Origin: Rubrivivax sp.
GTDB lineage: Bacteria; Pseudomonadota; Gammaproteobacteria; Burkholderiales; Burkholderiaceae_C
Reading direction: 5' to 3'
Assembly (NCBI GenBank): GCA_030680415.1
Contig: JAUXVE010000116.1
Coordinates: forward strand, 1-33,222
Length of the DNA stretch: 33,222 bases
This document shows, one piece after another, positions 1 to 8,185 of this stretch (position 1 is its first letter; every line of letters begins with the position of its first letter). Below the pieces are notes generated by a model. It ran no database searches, was not told the DNA's origin, and saw nothing but the letters and a program-made list of their open reading frames with translations. The position numbers and the translations under genes were made by a program.

Positions 1-591
1 CTGTGCGCCGACAACAACGGGTTCAGCCTGCACGCTGCCGTGCGTTGCGGGGCGGATGACCGCCAGGCGCTTGAGCAACTCTGCCGCTACATCACCCGCC
101 CAGCGCTGGCCAACGAGCGCGTGCAAACCAACGCCGACGGCCAGGTGGTGCTGAAGCTCAAGACACCCTGGCGCGACGGCACCACGCACCTGGTGATGTC
201 GCCGCTGGAGTTCATGCAACGGCTGGCCGCGCTGGTGCCCAGACCGAGGCTGCACCTGATCCGCTTCCACGGCGTGCTGGCCCCCAACGCCAAGCTGCGC
301 GCGATGGTGGTGCCGCAAGAGCCCGAGCCGCCCGCCCCGGCCACGCCGCCCGCCGAGTGCGAGGCGATCTGCCCGCATCACCGCCCGGTGCGGCTGAGCT
401 GGGCCAAGCTGCTCAAGCGCGTGTTTGAGCTGGACCTGGAGCGCTGCCCGAACTGCGGTGGCGAGCTGAAGATCATCGCGGCCATCCTGGAGCAGCCAGT
501 AATCGAGAAGATCCTCACGCACCTGGGGTTGCAAGCGCGTGCGCCGCCGCGCGCGCCTGCTGCCCGTGGGTCGCAGCTGCAAGCGGCCTGA
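1..591 (+). CDS. IS91-family transposase, C-terminal part (5' end outside window)
   Basis: The frame is open from base 1 and ends at TGA 589-591, giving 196 residues of a longer protein. The visible part matches the C-terminal region of IS91/IS801-type Y2 rolling-circle transposases: an HLVMSPLEFMQRLAALVPRP stretch, then LHLIRFHGVLAPNAKLR, then a zinc-ribbon-like RCPNCGGELKIIAAI near the end. The catalytic HUH and tyrosine residues of this family lie upstream and cannot be seen here. The last residues are Ala/Pro/Arg rich. The element sits on the remains of another transposon, so nested insertion is likely. Whether the complete gene is intact cannot be judged from this window. Confidence 0.9.
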   Translation: MCADNNGFSLHAAVRCGADDRQALEQLCRYITRPALANERVQTNADGQVVLKLKTPWRDGTTHLVMSPLEFMQRLAALVPRPRLHLIRFHGVLAPNAKLRAMVVPQEPEPPAPATPPAECEAICPHHRPVRLSWAKLLKRVFELDLERCPNCGGELKIIAAILEQPVIEKILTHLGLQARAPPRAPAARGSQLQAA

Positions 592-850
592 CGGTCTCGA
601 CCCATCGCCGTTCAGGCGGCCCGGCACCCAGGGCCGCGGGGATCGGCTGCGCCCGGGCTTCACAGGACAGCGGCAAACTGGCGTAAGCGTCGGGGTAAAC
701 CCGAAACCCAAGCGTCTGGCGCGCGTCCTCGACCGGGGTCATCGCCACTCGACCGGCGACCGTCGACCACAAAGACCGCACTCAGAGCCTCGACCGACGG
801 TTCTGGCGACCCAATCGCCGCCCCAGCGCCACGAAAAAGTGCGTTTGAAC
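1..850 (+). mobile_element. IS91-family element, right (3') part
   Basis: This stretch carries the end of an IS91-type transposase gene and about 260 bases of non-coding DNA after it. In IS91 elements the replication origin end (oriIS) lies beyond the transposase stop and abuts a GAAC or CAAG target tetranucleotide. A GAAC is present at 847-850, just where reading of a transposition ATPase begins, so I place the element's end there. The 592-850 stretch has several TCGACC motifs (near 595, 729, 749, 763 and 789) but no convincing gene. The left end is outside the window, and the boundary is an inference. Confidence 0.5.
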
Positions 851-1128
851 CGCCTATCCTCGCCAGCCGCATCCAGGTGCGCGTTGCACTCAAGCCCGTC
901 GTCGAGCGCGAACGCTTCGCTCAACTCATCGCACACGCCCTGAAGAGCGCCGGCTGCCAGCACACCTTGCTCGCCGACTCGGGGCTCGAGTTGCTGCGCC
1001 AGGCTTCCAAGGGCCTGCCTCGCCAGGCCGGGCGCATCCTGTGCACGGCCATGCGCCTGGCCGTGCCCAAGGGCCTGAACCATCTGCCCGACGAGATCGT
1101 GCAGCAAGCCATCGCGGAGCTGCAATGA
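851..1128 (+). pseudogene. TniB/ExeA-like transposition ATPase, C-terminal remnant
   Basis: The frame encodes about 92 residues, from LASRIQVRVALKP through a region rich in hydrophobic helices to GRILCTAMRLAVPKGLNHLP and the stop. This resembles the C-terminal lid of AAA+ target-selection ATPases (TniB/ExeA/TnsC type) that accompany DDE transposases. No Walker A or Walker B motif is present, so the nucleotide-binding part is missing and the product cannot be a working ATPase. A GTG at 877 could open an 83-aa ORF, but homology-like sequence starts before it. The stop overlaps the next gene's ATG (ATGA at 1125-1128), as in an intact operon. The likely cause of truncation is insertion of the IS91-type element at about 850. 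Confidence 0.65.
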
Positions 1129-1370
1129 ACTCGAGCGCCAATCCGTCCTCCACCGACACGGCCCGCGCTGACATCGTGGCCGCCGGCAACATCCCGATGC
1201 CCCGACTCAGCGATGACGCCGTCGTGCAAATCCACGACTTCATCCATCACGTCCTGGATCTCTTCGAGGCCCGCTACGGCGATCAGATCCATCGCTTCTA
1301 CGCGGACCTGTGCGGCGACAGTCTCATCGACTCCGACAGCGGCCTGAACCTGGACGATCCACCCTTCTGA
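1125..1370 (+). CDS. 81-aa acidic protein of unknown function, cargo of a TniB-like transposon
   Basis: The start overlaps the stop of the ATPase remnant by four bases (ATGA), which argues for translational coupling and a functional link to that transposon. The product has a Ser/Thr/Ala-rich N-terminus, a likely amphipathic helix around residues 29-49 (SDDAVVQIHDFIHHVLDLFE), a YADLCGD segment and an acidic tail ending DDPPF. There is no signal peptide, membrane segment or metal motif. I do not recognise a family. A small accessory protein of the transposition or target-selection machinery is a guess from position only. With the ATPase destroyed it may no longer be expressed. Confidence 0.55.
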   Translation: MNSSANPSSTDTARADIVAAGNIPMPRLSDDAVVQIHDFIHHVLDLFEARYGDQIHRFYADLCGDSLIDSDSGLNLDDPPF

Positions 1371-1393
1371 AGCCGGCCCCGCCGTTGCCCACG

Positions 1394-1423
1394 AACGCCG
1401 CCGGCTTCAACCCCGGCGGCGTT
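1394..1423 (+). terminator. Perfect 11-bp stem-loop, possible terminator
   Basis: AACGCCGCCGG (1394-1404) pairs perfectly with CCGGCGGCGTT (1413-1423) across an 8-base loop, 23 bases after the stop of the 81-aa ORF. The downstream strand is not a clean T run (GTTCCTGG), so intrinsic termination would be weak. A structural element of the transposon end is the alternative. Confidence 0.4.
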
Positions 1424-1817
1424 GTTCCTGGTGCCGCTCGCAATACGCCTGGCGCAACCCACGTCCCACAGTCCGTGAGGGACGAACGCCGTCCAAAACG
1501 CGGTGGGACATCACTCTTCGATCAGCCTCAAATAGCCCGGCAGAGCGACTCGAAATCAGCGCGGGTCGTAACACCTGGCCCGACAGGCTGGTGCCGGCGG
1601 CGCGGAAGGTCAACGGCGTCTTGAATTCGTGGCACAGCGCGAGCAGCCGCACGAGTTCGGCTTCGTCTTCGACGACGACGATCAGTTGCGGCACCAGGCG
1701 GTAGAAGCTGGCGTCGCTGCCCCAGGTCAGCAGCCGCAGCGGGTCGGTGACCAGCCGGCGCTCGGGGATGAACCCCGATAGCGCGGCAAGCAGTTGACGG
1801 TGAGGGGCAAACTCCAT
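1407..1817 (-). pseudogene. Dld-II/YdiJ-type FAD-binding dehydrogenase, N-terminal fragment
   Basis: Residues 1-81 (1817 down to 1575) match the N-terminus of the large FAD- and Fe-S-binding D-lactate or glycolate-type dehydrogenases: the FIPERRLVTDPLRLLTWGSD and ASFYRLVPQLIVVVEDEAEL stretches, then the FAD-binding loop FRAAGTSLSGQ. Full-length relatives have roughly 900 or more residues. After the Q of GTSLSGQ the sequence becomes unrelated, Arg-rich and transposon-derived, ending at 1407. The substrate domain and the Fe-S domain are lost, so no enzyme can be made. The ATG lies 27 bases after nqrM, so the gene was probably the distal member of the nqr operon before interruption. D-lactate is the likeliest substrate of the ancestor, but this is not certain. 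Confidence 0.8.
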
Positions 1818-1844
1818 GCGGCAAACCCTCGGATGTTGCGGCCG

Positions 1845-2075
1845 TCAGGCCTGGCTGGGCTGGCGCTCGTGCTTGCTCTTGCTCTTGCTCTTGCTCTTGC
1901 GGTTGGGGCAGGTGGCGCAGGACACGCTCTCGCCGTCCGCCGTCTTCACTTGCGGACCGCCGCAAGAGCCCCGCAGGCAGGGGCGGCGGAAAATCACGCC
2001 GATGGACATGGCCAGCCCGCCGACGCCGACCAGCACTAGCGTGACGGCGAAGACGACGAGCCAGGTGGCGGGCAT
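1845..2075 (-). CDS. nqrM: NqrM, Na+-NQR maturation factor
   Basis: This 76-aa protein has one N-terminal membrane helix (residues about 5-29) and then the four-cysteine pattern of NqrM (DUF539): PCLRGSCGG followed by VSCATCPNR. The first cysteine is residue 33, the position reported as important in Vibrio NqrM. NqrM is required for assembly of active Na+-NQR, probably by delivering iron to the NqrD/NqrE cysteine site. The gene follows apbE by 6 bases. The C-terminal tail (KSKSKSKSK) is encoded by four perfect tandem copies of a hexanucleotide and looks prone to slippage. The tail is not part of the conserved domain, so changes in copy number should be tolerated. Confidence 0.88.
   Translation of the reverse strand: MPATWLVVFAVTLVLVGVGGLAMSIGVIFRRPCLRGSCGGPQVKTADGESVSCATCPNRKSKSKSKSKHERQPSQA
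1875..1898. repeat. Hexanucleotide microsatellite (GCTCTT)4 in the nqrM 3' end
   Basis: Four perfect GCTCTT units lie at 1875-1880, 1881-1886, 1887-1892 and 1893-1898, flanked by partial copies. On the minus strand they encode alternating Lys and Ser in the NqrM tail. Because the unit is 6 bases, gain or loss keeps the frame. Confidence 0.9.
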
Positions 2076-2081
2076 CGGGCG

Positions 2082-3158
2082 TCAGGCGGCAGCGCCGCTC
2101 GTCAGTGCGGCCCAGGCCGACGTGGCGATGTTGCGCAGACCGCCCGGCGGCTCGCGCACGATGAACAGCGCCGGCAGGGCGAGTTGCCGAGCCAGGGCGA
2201 TGCCATGCTCGGGGCCCATCACGATCAAGGCCGTGGCCAGGGCGTCGGCGCGCATGCAACTGTCGGCCACCACCGACACCGAGGCCAGCGCGTGGGCGAT
2301 GGGCGCGGCCGTGCGCGGGTCGATCTCGTGTGAATAGCGCCGGCCGGCCTGCTCGAAGTAGATGCGGTAGTCGCCCGAGGTGGCCAGCGACTGGCCGCTG
2401 AGCGGCACCACGCTGCGCACGCGCTGTGGCAGCGCGTCGGGTTCTTCGATGCCGATCTGCCAGGGCCGCCCCTGGGCGTTGCGGCCGCGGGTGCGTACCT
2501 CGCCGCCGACCTCGATCATGTAGTCCTCGACGCCGCCGGCATCGAGCGCCAAGGCGGCGAGGTCGACGCCATGGCCCTTGGCGATGCCGCCCAGATCGGC
2601 CTGCAGGCCGGTGTGGGCCTTGGTGGCCGTGCCCTGGCCGGCGTCCAGCCTCAGCCCCTGCCAGCCTATGGTGCCGCGCCGGGCCTGCACCTGCGCTGCT
2701 GCCGGCACCGTGGTGCGCCTGGCGGGGCCGAAGCCCCAGGCATGCACCAGCGGTGCCACCGAGACGTCGAAGGCACCTTGCGACAATTCGCTGACCTGCC
2801 GTGCGGCGGCCAGGACGTGGAACAGATCTTTCGACAGCGTCAGCGGCGTGCCGGCGTCGTGGCGGTTGAATCGCATCAGTTCGGAGTCGGCGCGGTACAG
2901 CGACATGCCGCGGTTGACGCCTTCGAGCGCGTCGTGAACGTCCGCCCGCAGGGCATCGATGCGCGCTGCCGAGAGCGCGGCAGCGGCCAGCTTGACGACG
3001 TATCCGGTGCCCATCGTCTGGCCGCTGAACTGCAGGCCGCCGGGCGCGGCAGGTATGCCGCCCGTGCGCTCGCTGCAGCCTGCCAGCGCCAGCGCACCCA
3101 GGCTACCGAAGGCGCCCAGCAGGCGGCGTCGGCCGGGGGAAAGGATCGTGTCGATCAT
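2082..3158 (-). CDS. apbE: FAD:protein FMN transferase (ApbE lipoprotein)
   Basis: ApbE transfers FMN from FAD to a threonine of the (D/S)GxxAT-type motif, here the NqrB and NqrC sites encoded in the same operon. The 358-aa protein begins with a signal region containing GRRRLLGAF and a lipobox LALAGC, with the lipid-modified cysteine at residue 28. A Tat-like arginine pair precedes the hydrophobic core, so the mature protein is probably a periplasm-facing lipoprotein. Typical ApbE features follow: an SLYRADSELMRFN segment, LGGIAKGHGVD, the SGDYRIYFE segment and SHEIDPRTAAPI, and a C-terminal MRADALATALIVMG. The ATG directly follows the stop of the CBS-domain gene with no gap, indicating coupling. 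Confidence 0.95.
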   Translation of the reverse strand: MIDTILSPGRRRLLGAFGSLGALALAGCSERTGGIPAAPGGLQFSGQTMGTGYVVKLAAAALSAARIDALRADVHDALEGVNRGMSLYRADSELMRFNRHDAGTPLTLSKDLFHVLAAARQVSELSQGAFDVSVAPLVHAWGFGPARRTTVPAAAQVQARRGTIGWQGLRLDAGQGTATKAHTGLQADLGGIAKGHGVDLAALALDAGGVEDYMIEVGGEVRTRGRNAQGRPWQIGIEEPDALPQRVRSVVPLSGQSLATSGDYRIYFEQAGRRYSHEIDPRTAAPIAHALASVSVVADSCMRADALATALIVMGPEHGIALARQLALPALFIVREPPGGLRNIATSAWAALTSGAAA

Positions 3159-3644
3159 CTATTTGTCTCCGGGAGGTTGGTCCGGGGAGGCATCCTTGGC
3201 GGCATCGGGCAGGGCGTTGCGCACTGCGGCCTCGAAGCGGCCCTCGCCGTGGCGGACAAGGTAGCTCGTCATGTCGCCCATGGACACCAGGCCATGGACG
3301 CGCGGGCCGTCGATGACCAGCAGGTGGCGGTGGCGGTTCAGGTGCATCAGCGCCATCGCCGCCTCGACGGTGGTGCCGGGCGAGACGAAGCGCACCGAGC
3401 GTGTCATGACCATCGAGATGGGCGTCGACTGCGTGTCGAGACCGGCGTGCACGACCCGCGTCAGCAGGTCGCGCTCGGTGAAGATGCCGTCCACCAGACC
3501 GTCCTCGTTGCGGATCAGCACCGCGCCCACGCGGTGCTCGACCATGGCGTCGACGGCGTCCCTGACGGTGGCGCCGGCGTCGATCGTGATCAGCGTTTCG
3601 GCGTCCTTCTTCAGCCCCATCACTGTCTGTATGGTCTGTTCCAT
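3159..3644 (-). CDS. Two-CBS-domain protein embedded in the nqr operon
   Basis: The 161-aa soluble protein has two CBS domains, about residues 18-72 and 83-136, with no attached catalytic or membrane domain. The first ends in GIFTERDLLTRVV and the second in GLVSMGDMTSYLV, both resembling the usual ligand-binding turn in which a Thr or Ser precedes an Asp. CBS pairs of this type bind adenine nucleotides (AMP, ATP, NAD or S-adenosylmethionine) and act as energy sensors. It lies 18 bases after nqrF and its stop abuts the apbE ATG, so it is co-transcribed with NQR genes. In the Vibrio-type arrangement I know, apbE follows nqrF directly. A role in adjusting NQR activity or assembly to adenylate state is inference from position; unrelated stress sensing is the alternative. 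Confidence 0.9.
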   Translation of the reverse strand: MEQTIQTVMGLKKDAETLITIDAGATVRDAVDAMVEHRVGAVLIRNEDGLVDGIFTERDLLTRVVHAGLDTQSTPISMVMTRSVRFVSPGTTVEAAMALMHLNRHRHLLVIDGPRVHGLVSMGDMTSYLVRHGEGRFEAAVRNALPDAAKDASPDQPPGDK

Positions 3645-3662
3645 GATGGATCCTTCCGTGAG

Positions 3663-4892
3663 TCAGAGGCCGAAGTCGTCGAACATGACATTCTCGCGGT
3701 CGACACCGAGGTCGAGGCACATCTTGATCACGGCCTTGTTCATGACGTCCGGGCCGCACAGGTAGTACTCGATATCTTCGGGTGCCGGGTGATGGTCCAG
3801 GTAGGCCGTGCGCAGCACCTTGTTGCGCACCAGGCCGACCGGTCCCTTGTAATTGTCCTCGGGCCGCGGTTCCGACGGAATGAGATGCCAGGTGAAGTTC
3901 GGGTGCTCGGCCTGCAGCTTGTTGAACTCGTCGATGTAGAAGGCCTCGCTGATGTTGCGGCACGAGTACCAGAAGGTGATCTTGCGCTTGGTCTTCAGGC
4001 GCAGCAACTGGTCGAAGATGTGCGAGCGCATCGGCGCCATGCCGGCGCCGGCGGCCACGAAGCACATTTCCCTGTCGGTGTCGCGGGCGAAGAATTCGCC
4101 GAACGGCCCGGACACCGTGACCCGATCACCGGGCTTCAGCTTGAACAGCCAGGAGCTCATCTTGCCCGGCGGGATGTCGTCGCTGTACCCGGGCGGGAAG
4201 ACGACGCGGATGGTGAACAGCAGCGTGCCCTTCTCGAGCGGGTAACTGGCCAGCGAATAGGCGCGATCGACCGGCTCGGTGACCACCGACTTGAAGCGCC
4301 AGAGGTCGAACTTGTCCCATTCGGCGCGGAACTCGGGCGCGATGTCGAAGTCGCGGTAGCTCAGTTCGTGCGGCGGCGCCTCGATCTGCACGTAGCCGCC
4401 GGCACGGAAGGGAACGTCCTCGCCCTCGGGCAATTCGAGCCTGAGCTCCTTGATGAAGGTCGAGACGCTGCGGTTGCTGAGCACCTTGCACTGCCACTTG
4501 CGCACGCTGAAGACCTCTGGCGCGACCTCGATGCGCATGTCGCGCTTGACCTTCACCTGGCAGGCCAGCCGGCAGCCGCGCTTGGCTTCGCCTGGCGAGA
4601 TGAAACCGGTCTCGGTGGGCATCAGCGCACCGCCGCCTTCCTTGACGACGACTTCGCAGACCCCGCACGACCCCTTGCCGCCGCAGGCCGCGGGAATGAA
4701 GATCTTGTTCGCGCTCAGCGCTCCCAGCAGCGTGCCGCCGGCGGCGACCGTCAGCGCCTTGGCATCGTCCTCGTTGACGACGATGGACACGTCGCCGGTG
4801 GCCACCAGCTTCTTGCGCGCGCTCATCAGGAGCAGCACCAGCAGCAGCACGATGCCCGTGAACATGACGATGGCAAGCAGGACGGAAGTCAT
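3663..4892 (-). CDS. nqrF: Na+-NQR subunit F (NADH-oxidising, FAD and 2Fe-2S)
   Basis: NqrF takes electrons from NADH and passes them through FAD and a [2Fe-2S] centre into the membrane subunits. The 409-aa protein has one N-terminal membrane helix (residues 3-23) and then a ferredoxin domain with cluster cysteines at 70, 76, 79 and 111, the positions I recall for Vibrio NqrF. The flavin domain contains RAYSLASYP, and the NAD domain contains [10 protein letters not shown] and a [10 protein letters not shown] segment near the C-terminus. The length matches the family. It follows nqrE by 9 bases and is the last structural subunit of the operon. Confidence 0.98.
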   Translation of the reverse strand: MTSVLLAIVMFTGIVLLLVLLLMSARKKLVATGDVSIVVNEDDAKALTVAAGGTLLGALSANKIFIPAACGGKGSCGVCEVVVKEGGGALMPTETGFISPGEAKRGCRLACQVKVKRDMRIEVAPEVFSVRKWQCKVLSNRSVSTFIKELRLELPEGEDVPFRAGGYVQIEAPPHELSYRDFDIAPEFRAEWDKFDLWRFKSVVTEPVDRAYSLASYPLEKGTLLFTIRVVFPPGYSDDIPPGKMSSWLFKLKPGDRVTVSGPFGEFFARDTDREMCFVAAGAGMAPMRSHIFDQLLRLKTKRKITFWYSCRNISEAFYIDEFNKLQAEHPNFTWHLIPSEPRPEDNYKGPVGLVRNKVLRTAYLDHHPAPEDIEYYLCGPDVMNKAVIKMCLDLGVDRENVMFDDFGL

Positions 4893-4901
4893 GGCGAGCC
4901 T

Positions 4902-5516
4902 TCAGAGCTGGATGCCGGAAAAGACCATGAACGCCAGCGACATGAGACCCGCGGCGACGAAGGTGATGCCCAGGCCGCGCAGCCCGGCCGGCACGTTGGA
5001 GTAGCTGAGCTTTTCGCGGATGGCGGCCAGGGCGATGATCGCGATGGCGAAACCCAGGCCCGAGGTGACGCCGAAGACCACGCTTTCCGGGAAGTTGTAT
5101 TCGCGCTCCTGCATGAACAGCGAGCCGCCGAGGATGACGCAGTTCACCGCGATCAGCGGCAGGAAGACCCCGAGCGTGTTGTACAGGCCGGGGGCGTAGC
5201 GGTCGACCGCCATCTCCACCACCTGCACCGCCGCCGCGATGGAAGCGATGAAAAGGATGAACGACAGGAAGCTGAGGTCCACCGTCGCCAGCGCCGGGCT
5301 GATCCAGGTCAGCGCGCCTTCGGCCAGCAGGTAGTTCAACACGAGGTTGTTCAGCGGCACGGTCAGGGTCTGCACGAAGACCACCGCCGCGCCCAGGCCG
5401 ATGGCGGTTTCGACCTTCTTCGAGCAGGCCAGGAAGGAGCAGTAGCCCAGGAAGTAGGCCAGCGCCATGTTCTCCAGGAACACGGCCCGCAGGCCGAGAT
5501 TGACATAGTGTTCCAT
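4902..5516 (-). CDS. nqrE: Na+-NQR subunit E
   Basis: This 204-aa integral membrane protein has six predicted helices. Together with NqrD it forms the antiparallel pair that holds the intramembrane iron centre and takes part in Na+ transfer. The [17 protein letters not shown] segment places a cysteine at residue 26, the Vibrio NqrE iron ligand, and a second conserved cysteine lies in VNCVILGGS. The start overlaps the nqrD stop by one base (TGATG). RnfE/RnfA subunits are close relatives, but the operon context with nqrA, nqrF and apbE settles the assignment. Confidence 0.98.
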   Translation of the reverse strand: MEHYVNLGLRAVFLENMALAYFLGYCSFLACSKKVETAIGLGAAVVFVQTLTVPLNNLVLNYLLAEGALTWISPALATVDLSFLSFILFIASIAAAVQVVEMAVDRYAPGLYNTLGVFLPLIAVNCVILGGSLFMQEREYNFPESVVFGVTSGLGFAIAIIALAAIREKLSYSNVPAGLRGLGITFVAAGLMSLAFMVFSGIQL

Positions 5517-6178
5517 CAGTCTTTTTCCTGCAGCTGCGGCTGCAAGGTGCGCTGGGCCCAGATCAGTCCGGCGATGATGAACAACGCCGAAGGCGCGAGC
5601 AGCATCATGCCGTTGGGAACGTACCAGCCGCCGTCCTTGACCAGCGGCAGCACGGTCATGCCGAACAGCTTGCCGGCGCCCAGCAGTTCACGCATGAAGG
5701 CCACCGCCAGCAGCACCAGCGCGTAGCCCAGCGCGTTGCCCAGGCCGTCGAGCAAGGAAAGGCGCGGCGGGTTGCTCATCGCGAAGCCCTCGGCGCGGCC
5801 CATCACGATGCAGTTGGTGATGATCAGGCCGACGAACACCGACAGCTCCAGCGACAGCTCGTACATCGTCGCCTTGAGCACCTGGTCGAACACGATCACC
5901 AGCGAAGCGATGATGGCCAGCATGACGATGATGCGTATCGCCGGCGGGATGCGCTCGCGCAACAGGCTGACCGCCAGATTGGCCAGCACCGCCACCATCA
6001 CCACGCCGATGCTCAGCACCAGCGCCTTGTCCATGCGCGTGGTGACCGCCAGCGCCGAGCAGATGCCCAGCACCTGGACGTTGATCGGGTTGTTGACGAA
6101 CAGCGGGTCGAACAGGACCGCGCGCTCCCTGGCGTCCAGGCGCCACCCTGCCGTGGCGGCGGAAGTCGATGTGCTCAT
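5516..6178 (-). CDS. nqrD: Na+-NQR subunit D
   Basis: This 220-aa membrane protein with six predicted helices is the partner of NqrE around the iron centre. It shows the [20 protein letters not shown] segment, with the conserved cysteine at residue 40, and [18 protein letters not shown] with the second. The N-terminus is about eleven residues longer than Vibrio NqrD (whose cysteine I recall as residue 29), rich in Ser, Thr and Ala. Its ATG overlaps the nqrC stop by four bases (ATGA), so an upstream start is unlikely. Paralogy to RnfE is expected for the family. Confidence 0.98.
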   Translation of the reverse strand: MSTSTSAATAGWRLDARERAVLFDPLFVNNPINVQVLGICSALAVTTRMDKALVLSIGVVMVAVLANLAVSLLRERIPPAIRIIVMLAIIASLVIVFDQVLKATMYELSLELSVFVGLIITNCIVMGRAEGFAMSNPPRLSLLDGLGNALGYALVLLAVAFMRELLGAGKLFGMTVLPLVKDGGWYVPNGMMLLAPSALFIIAGLIWAQRTLQPQLQEKD

Positions 6179-6990
6179 GACCGTGCTCCTTCACGGAAGC
6201 GTTGCAGGAACTTGCCGTAGCCATGTTCGCCCAGCCAGAACTGCATCAGGTGGGTGACGGCGTTGCCGGTGATGGTGGCGCCCGACAGGCCGTCGACATG
6301 GTGCGGGTCGGCCTCGGGCTTGCCGGCCGGCCCCTTGATGACCCTGACCGCGGCCTTCCCCGCGTCGTCGTAGCCCTTGCGGCCGCGCCACAGCGCCAGC
6401 CAGTCGGGGTTGCTGATCTCGGCGCCCAGGCCCGGTGTTTCGCGATGTTCGTAGTAGGTCAGGCCGCGCACGGTGTTGGCGTCCGGCGCGAGCGACAGGA
6501 AGCCGTAGATCGTGCCCCACATGCCCAGGCCCTCGACGGCGATCACCATCTGGTCGACCTGGCCGTCCTTCATCACGAAATACACGATGCCCCGGTTCGG
6601 CAGGCGGCGCACGCCGGCGGGATTGCCTGGCGCGGCCTGGCTGGTGGCGGGGTCGTTGCGGGCCGCACGCTGGTCGTAGCGCCGGGCGTCGGCCTGGTCC
6701 CACGGCAGCAATTCGCCGGTGCTCAGGTTCACCAGCCGGGCCTCGATGTCACGCTCGAAGTAGGCCTGCACCTCGGGCACCGTCATGCTCTGGCCTGGCG
6801 GCACCAGTCCGGCCGCGACGAGCACGTTCTTCTCCATGTACAGCCGGGCATTGGCCTGCTGCGCCGGCTTCAGGCTGACCGCGGCGACCGACACCAGGGC
6901 CGCGCAGATGACGCAGACCGTGGTCGCGAACAGGATCGTGTAGCGGGTGCTGTTGATGTCAGCCACGACGGGCCTTTCTGCGCCTGACAT
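6175..6990 (-). CDS. nqrC: Na+-NQR subunit C (covalent FMN)
   Basis: NqrC is anchored by one N-terminal helix (about residues 17-40) and carries a covalent FMN in a periplasmic domain. The attachment motif DGLSGATIT places the modified threonine at residue 239, the substrate of the ApbE encoded downstream. Other family features are [15 protein letters not shown] and [14 protein letters not shown]. At 271 aa it is of normal length. The ATG at 6990 overlaps nqrB by 32 bases; a GTG around 6967 (V-A-D-I-N-S) would shorten this to a minimal overlap and is a possible alternative start. Confidence 0.97.
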   Translation of the reverse strand: MSGAERPVVADINSTRYTILFATTVCVICAALVSVAAVSLKPAQQANARLYMEKNVLVAAGLVPPGQSMTVPEVQAYFERDIEARLVNLSTGELLPWDQADARRYDQRAARNDPATSQAAPGNPAGVRRLPNRGIVYFVMKDGQVDQMVIAVEGLGMWGTIYGFLSLAPDANTVRGLTYYEHRETPGLGAEISNPDWLALWRGRKGYDDAGKAAVRVIKGPAGKPEADPHHVDGLSGATITGNAVTHLMQFWLGEHGYGKFLQRFREGARS

Positions 6991-8185
6991 TGGCCTGCAC
7001 GAAGAAGTGGTCGATCACCGGAGCCATGACATTCATGAACAGGATGACCAGCATCACCGACTCCGGGTAGGCCGGGTTGACGACACGGATGAGCACGATC
7101 AATGCGCCCATCAGCACACCGTAGACCCACTTGCCGGCCTCGGAGAAGGTCGACGTCACCGGGTCGGTGGCCATGAAGACGATGCCGAAGGCCCAGCCGC
7201 CGAGCACGATGTGCCACCAGAAGGGCACGCCGAACCAGGGGTTGGTGGCCGAGCCGAGGGCATTGAGCAGGCTGGCCATGAGCACCGTGCCCAGCGTGGC
7301 TGCGGCCATCGTGCGCCACGAGCCGACGCCGGTGAAGATGATCACCGCGGCGCCGATCAGGCAGGCCAGGGCCGAGGTCTCGCCCATCGAACCCGGCTCC
7401 AGGCCGATGAAGGCGTTCCACCACGAGAAGCCCTGGGCCTCGAACTCGCCGGTCATGGTGCGCATCTGGGCCAGCAGGGTGGCGCCCGAGTAGCCGTCGA
7501 CGGCGGCGCCTTCGGGCACTGCGGCCCAGACCTTGTCGCCCGAGATCTCGGCCGGATAGGCGAAGAACAGGAAGGCGCGCGCGGCCAGCGCCGGGTTGAC
7601 GAAGTTCATGCCGGTGCCGCCGAACACCTCCTTGGCGACGACGACGCCGAAGCTGATGCCCAGTGCGGCCTGCCACAGCGGCGTCGTCGGCGGCAGGATC
7701 AGCGGAAACAGCAGGCCGGTGACGAAGAAGCCTTCGTTGACCTCCATCTTTCGCACCACCGCGAACAGCACTTCCCAGGCCAGGCCGACGACCATCGTGA
7801 CCGCGTACAGCGGCAGGAAGTACAGCGCGCCGTGGATCACGTTGGCGCCCAGGCTGGCGGGGGAATAGCCCACGCCGAGCAGTGCGATCACCGCATGACG
7901 CCAGCCCTCCAGGCTGCCGGTCCTGGCCGGGTCCAGCGCCAGGTTGGCCTGCAGACCGGTGTTGAACATGGCCATGAAGACGCAGGGCAGGGCCGCGATC
8001 ACGACCAGGAACATCATGCGCTTGAGGTCCATCGCGTCGCGCACATGGGCGCTGCCGCGGGTCACGGCATGGGGCGTGTAGAAGAAGGTGTCGGCGGCTT
8101 CCCACAGCGGGTACCAGCGCTCGTAGCGGCCGCCCTTCTCGAAGTTCGGGGCGATGCGGTCGAGCAGGGATCGCAGGCTCTTCAC
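6959..8185 (-). CDS. nqrB: Na+-NQR subunit B (covalent FMN, Na+ channel)
   Basis: NqrB is the main membrane subunit: it binds quinone, riboflavin and a covalent FMN and provides a route for Na+. The frame runs far upstream into nqrA. I choose the GTG at 8185 because it overlaps the nqrA stop as GTGA and yields 408 residues, close to the usual 410-415. With this start, the threonine of DGYSGATLL is residue 236, the number I recall for Vibrio cholerae NqrB, which supports the choice. Hydrophobic helices run through most of the protein, including [20 protein letters not shown] and the C-terminal [20 protein letters not shown]. Confidence 0.97.
   Translation of the reverse strand: MKSLRSLLDRIAPNFEKGGRYERWYPLWEAADTFFYTPHAVTRGSAHVRDAMDLKRMMFLVVIAALPCVFMAMFNTGLQANLALDPARTGSLEGWRHAVIALLGVGYSPASLGANVIHGALYFLPLYAVTMVVGLAWEVLFAVVRKMEVNEGFFVTGLLFPLILPPTTPLWQAALGISFGVVVAKEVFGGTGMNFVNPALAARAFLFFAYPAEISGDKVWAAVPEGAAVDGYSGATLLAQMRTMTGEFEAQGFSWWNAFIGLEPGSMGETSALACLIGAAVIIFTGVGSWRTMAAATLGTVLMASLLNALGSATNPWFGVPFWWHIVLGGWAFGIVFMATDPVTSTFSEAGKWVYGVLMGALIVLIRVVNPAYPESVMLVILFMNVMAPVIDHFFVQANVRRRKARRG

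Larger units (their letters stand above)
851..1573 (+). mobile_element. Right end of a TniB-associated (TGT/ACA-ended) transposon remnant
   Basis: The dehydrogenase reading on the minus strand is collinear with its family down to base 1574 or 1575. It then changes abruptly, and the first foreign bases read outward-in as TGTTACG on the minus strand, that is ...ACA at 1571-1573 on the plus strand. Transposons using a TnsB/TniA/MuA-type transposase with a TniB-like ATPase characteristically end in TGT/ACA. A related ATCAGC motif occurs at 1521-1526 and 1555-1560, as might be expected of transposase-binding repeats. The left end and the target duplication are not visible. Confidence 0.5.

Noticed and set aside
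539..943. A 134-codon ORF after the IS91 transposase stop
   Set aside because: It overlaps the transposase end and the ATPase remnant in another frame, and is Arg/Pro/Ser-rich without homology; it is probably non-coding element end.
2571..5726. A 1051-codon open frame on the plus strand opposite apbE, the CBS gene, nqrF and nqrE
   Set aside because: It is a shadow of GC-rich coding on the minus strand: composition dominated by His, Arg, Gly, Asp and Ala with no domain, and the genes on the other strand are certain.
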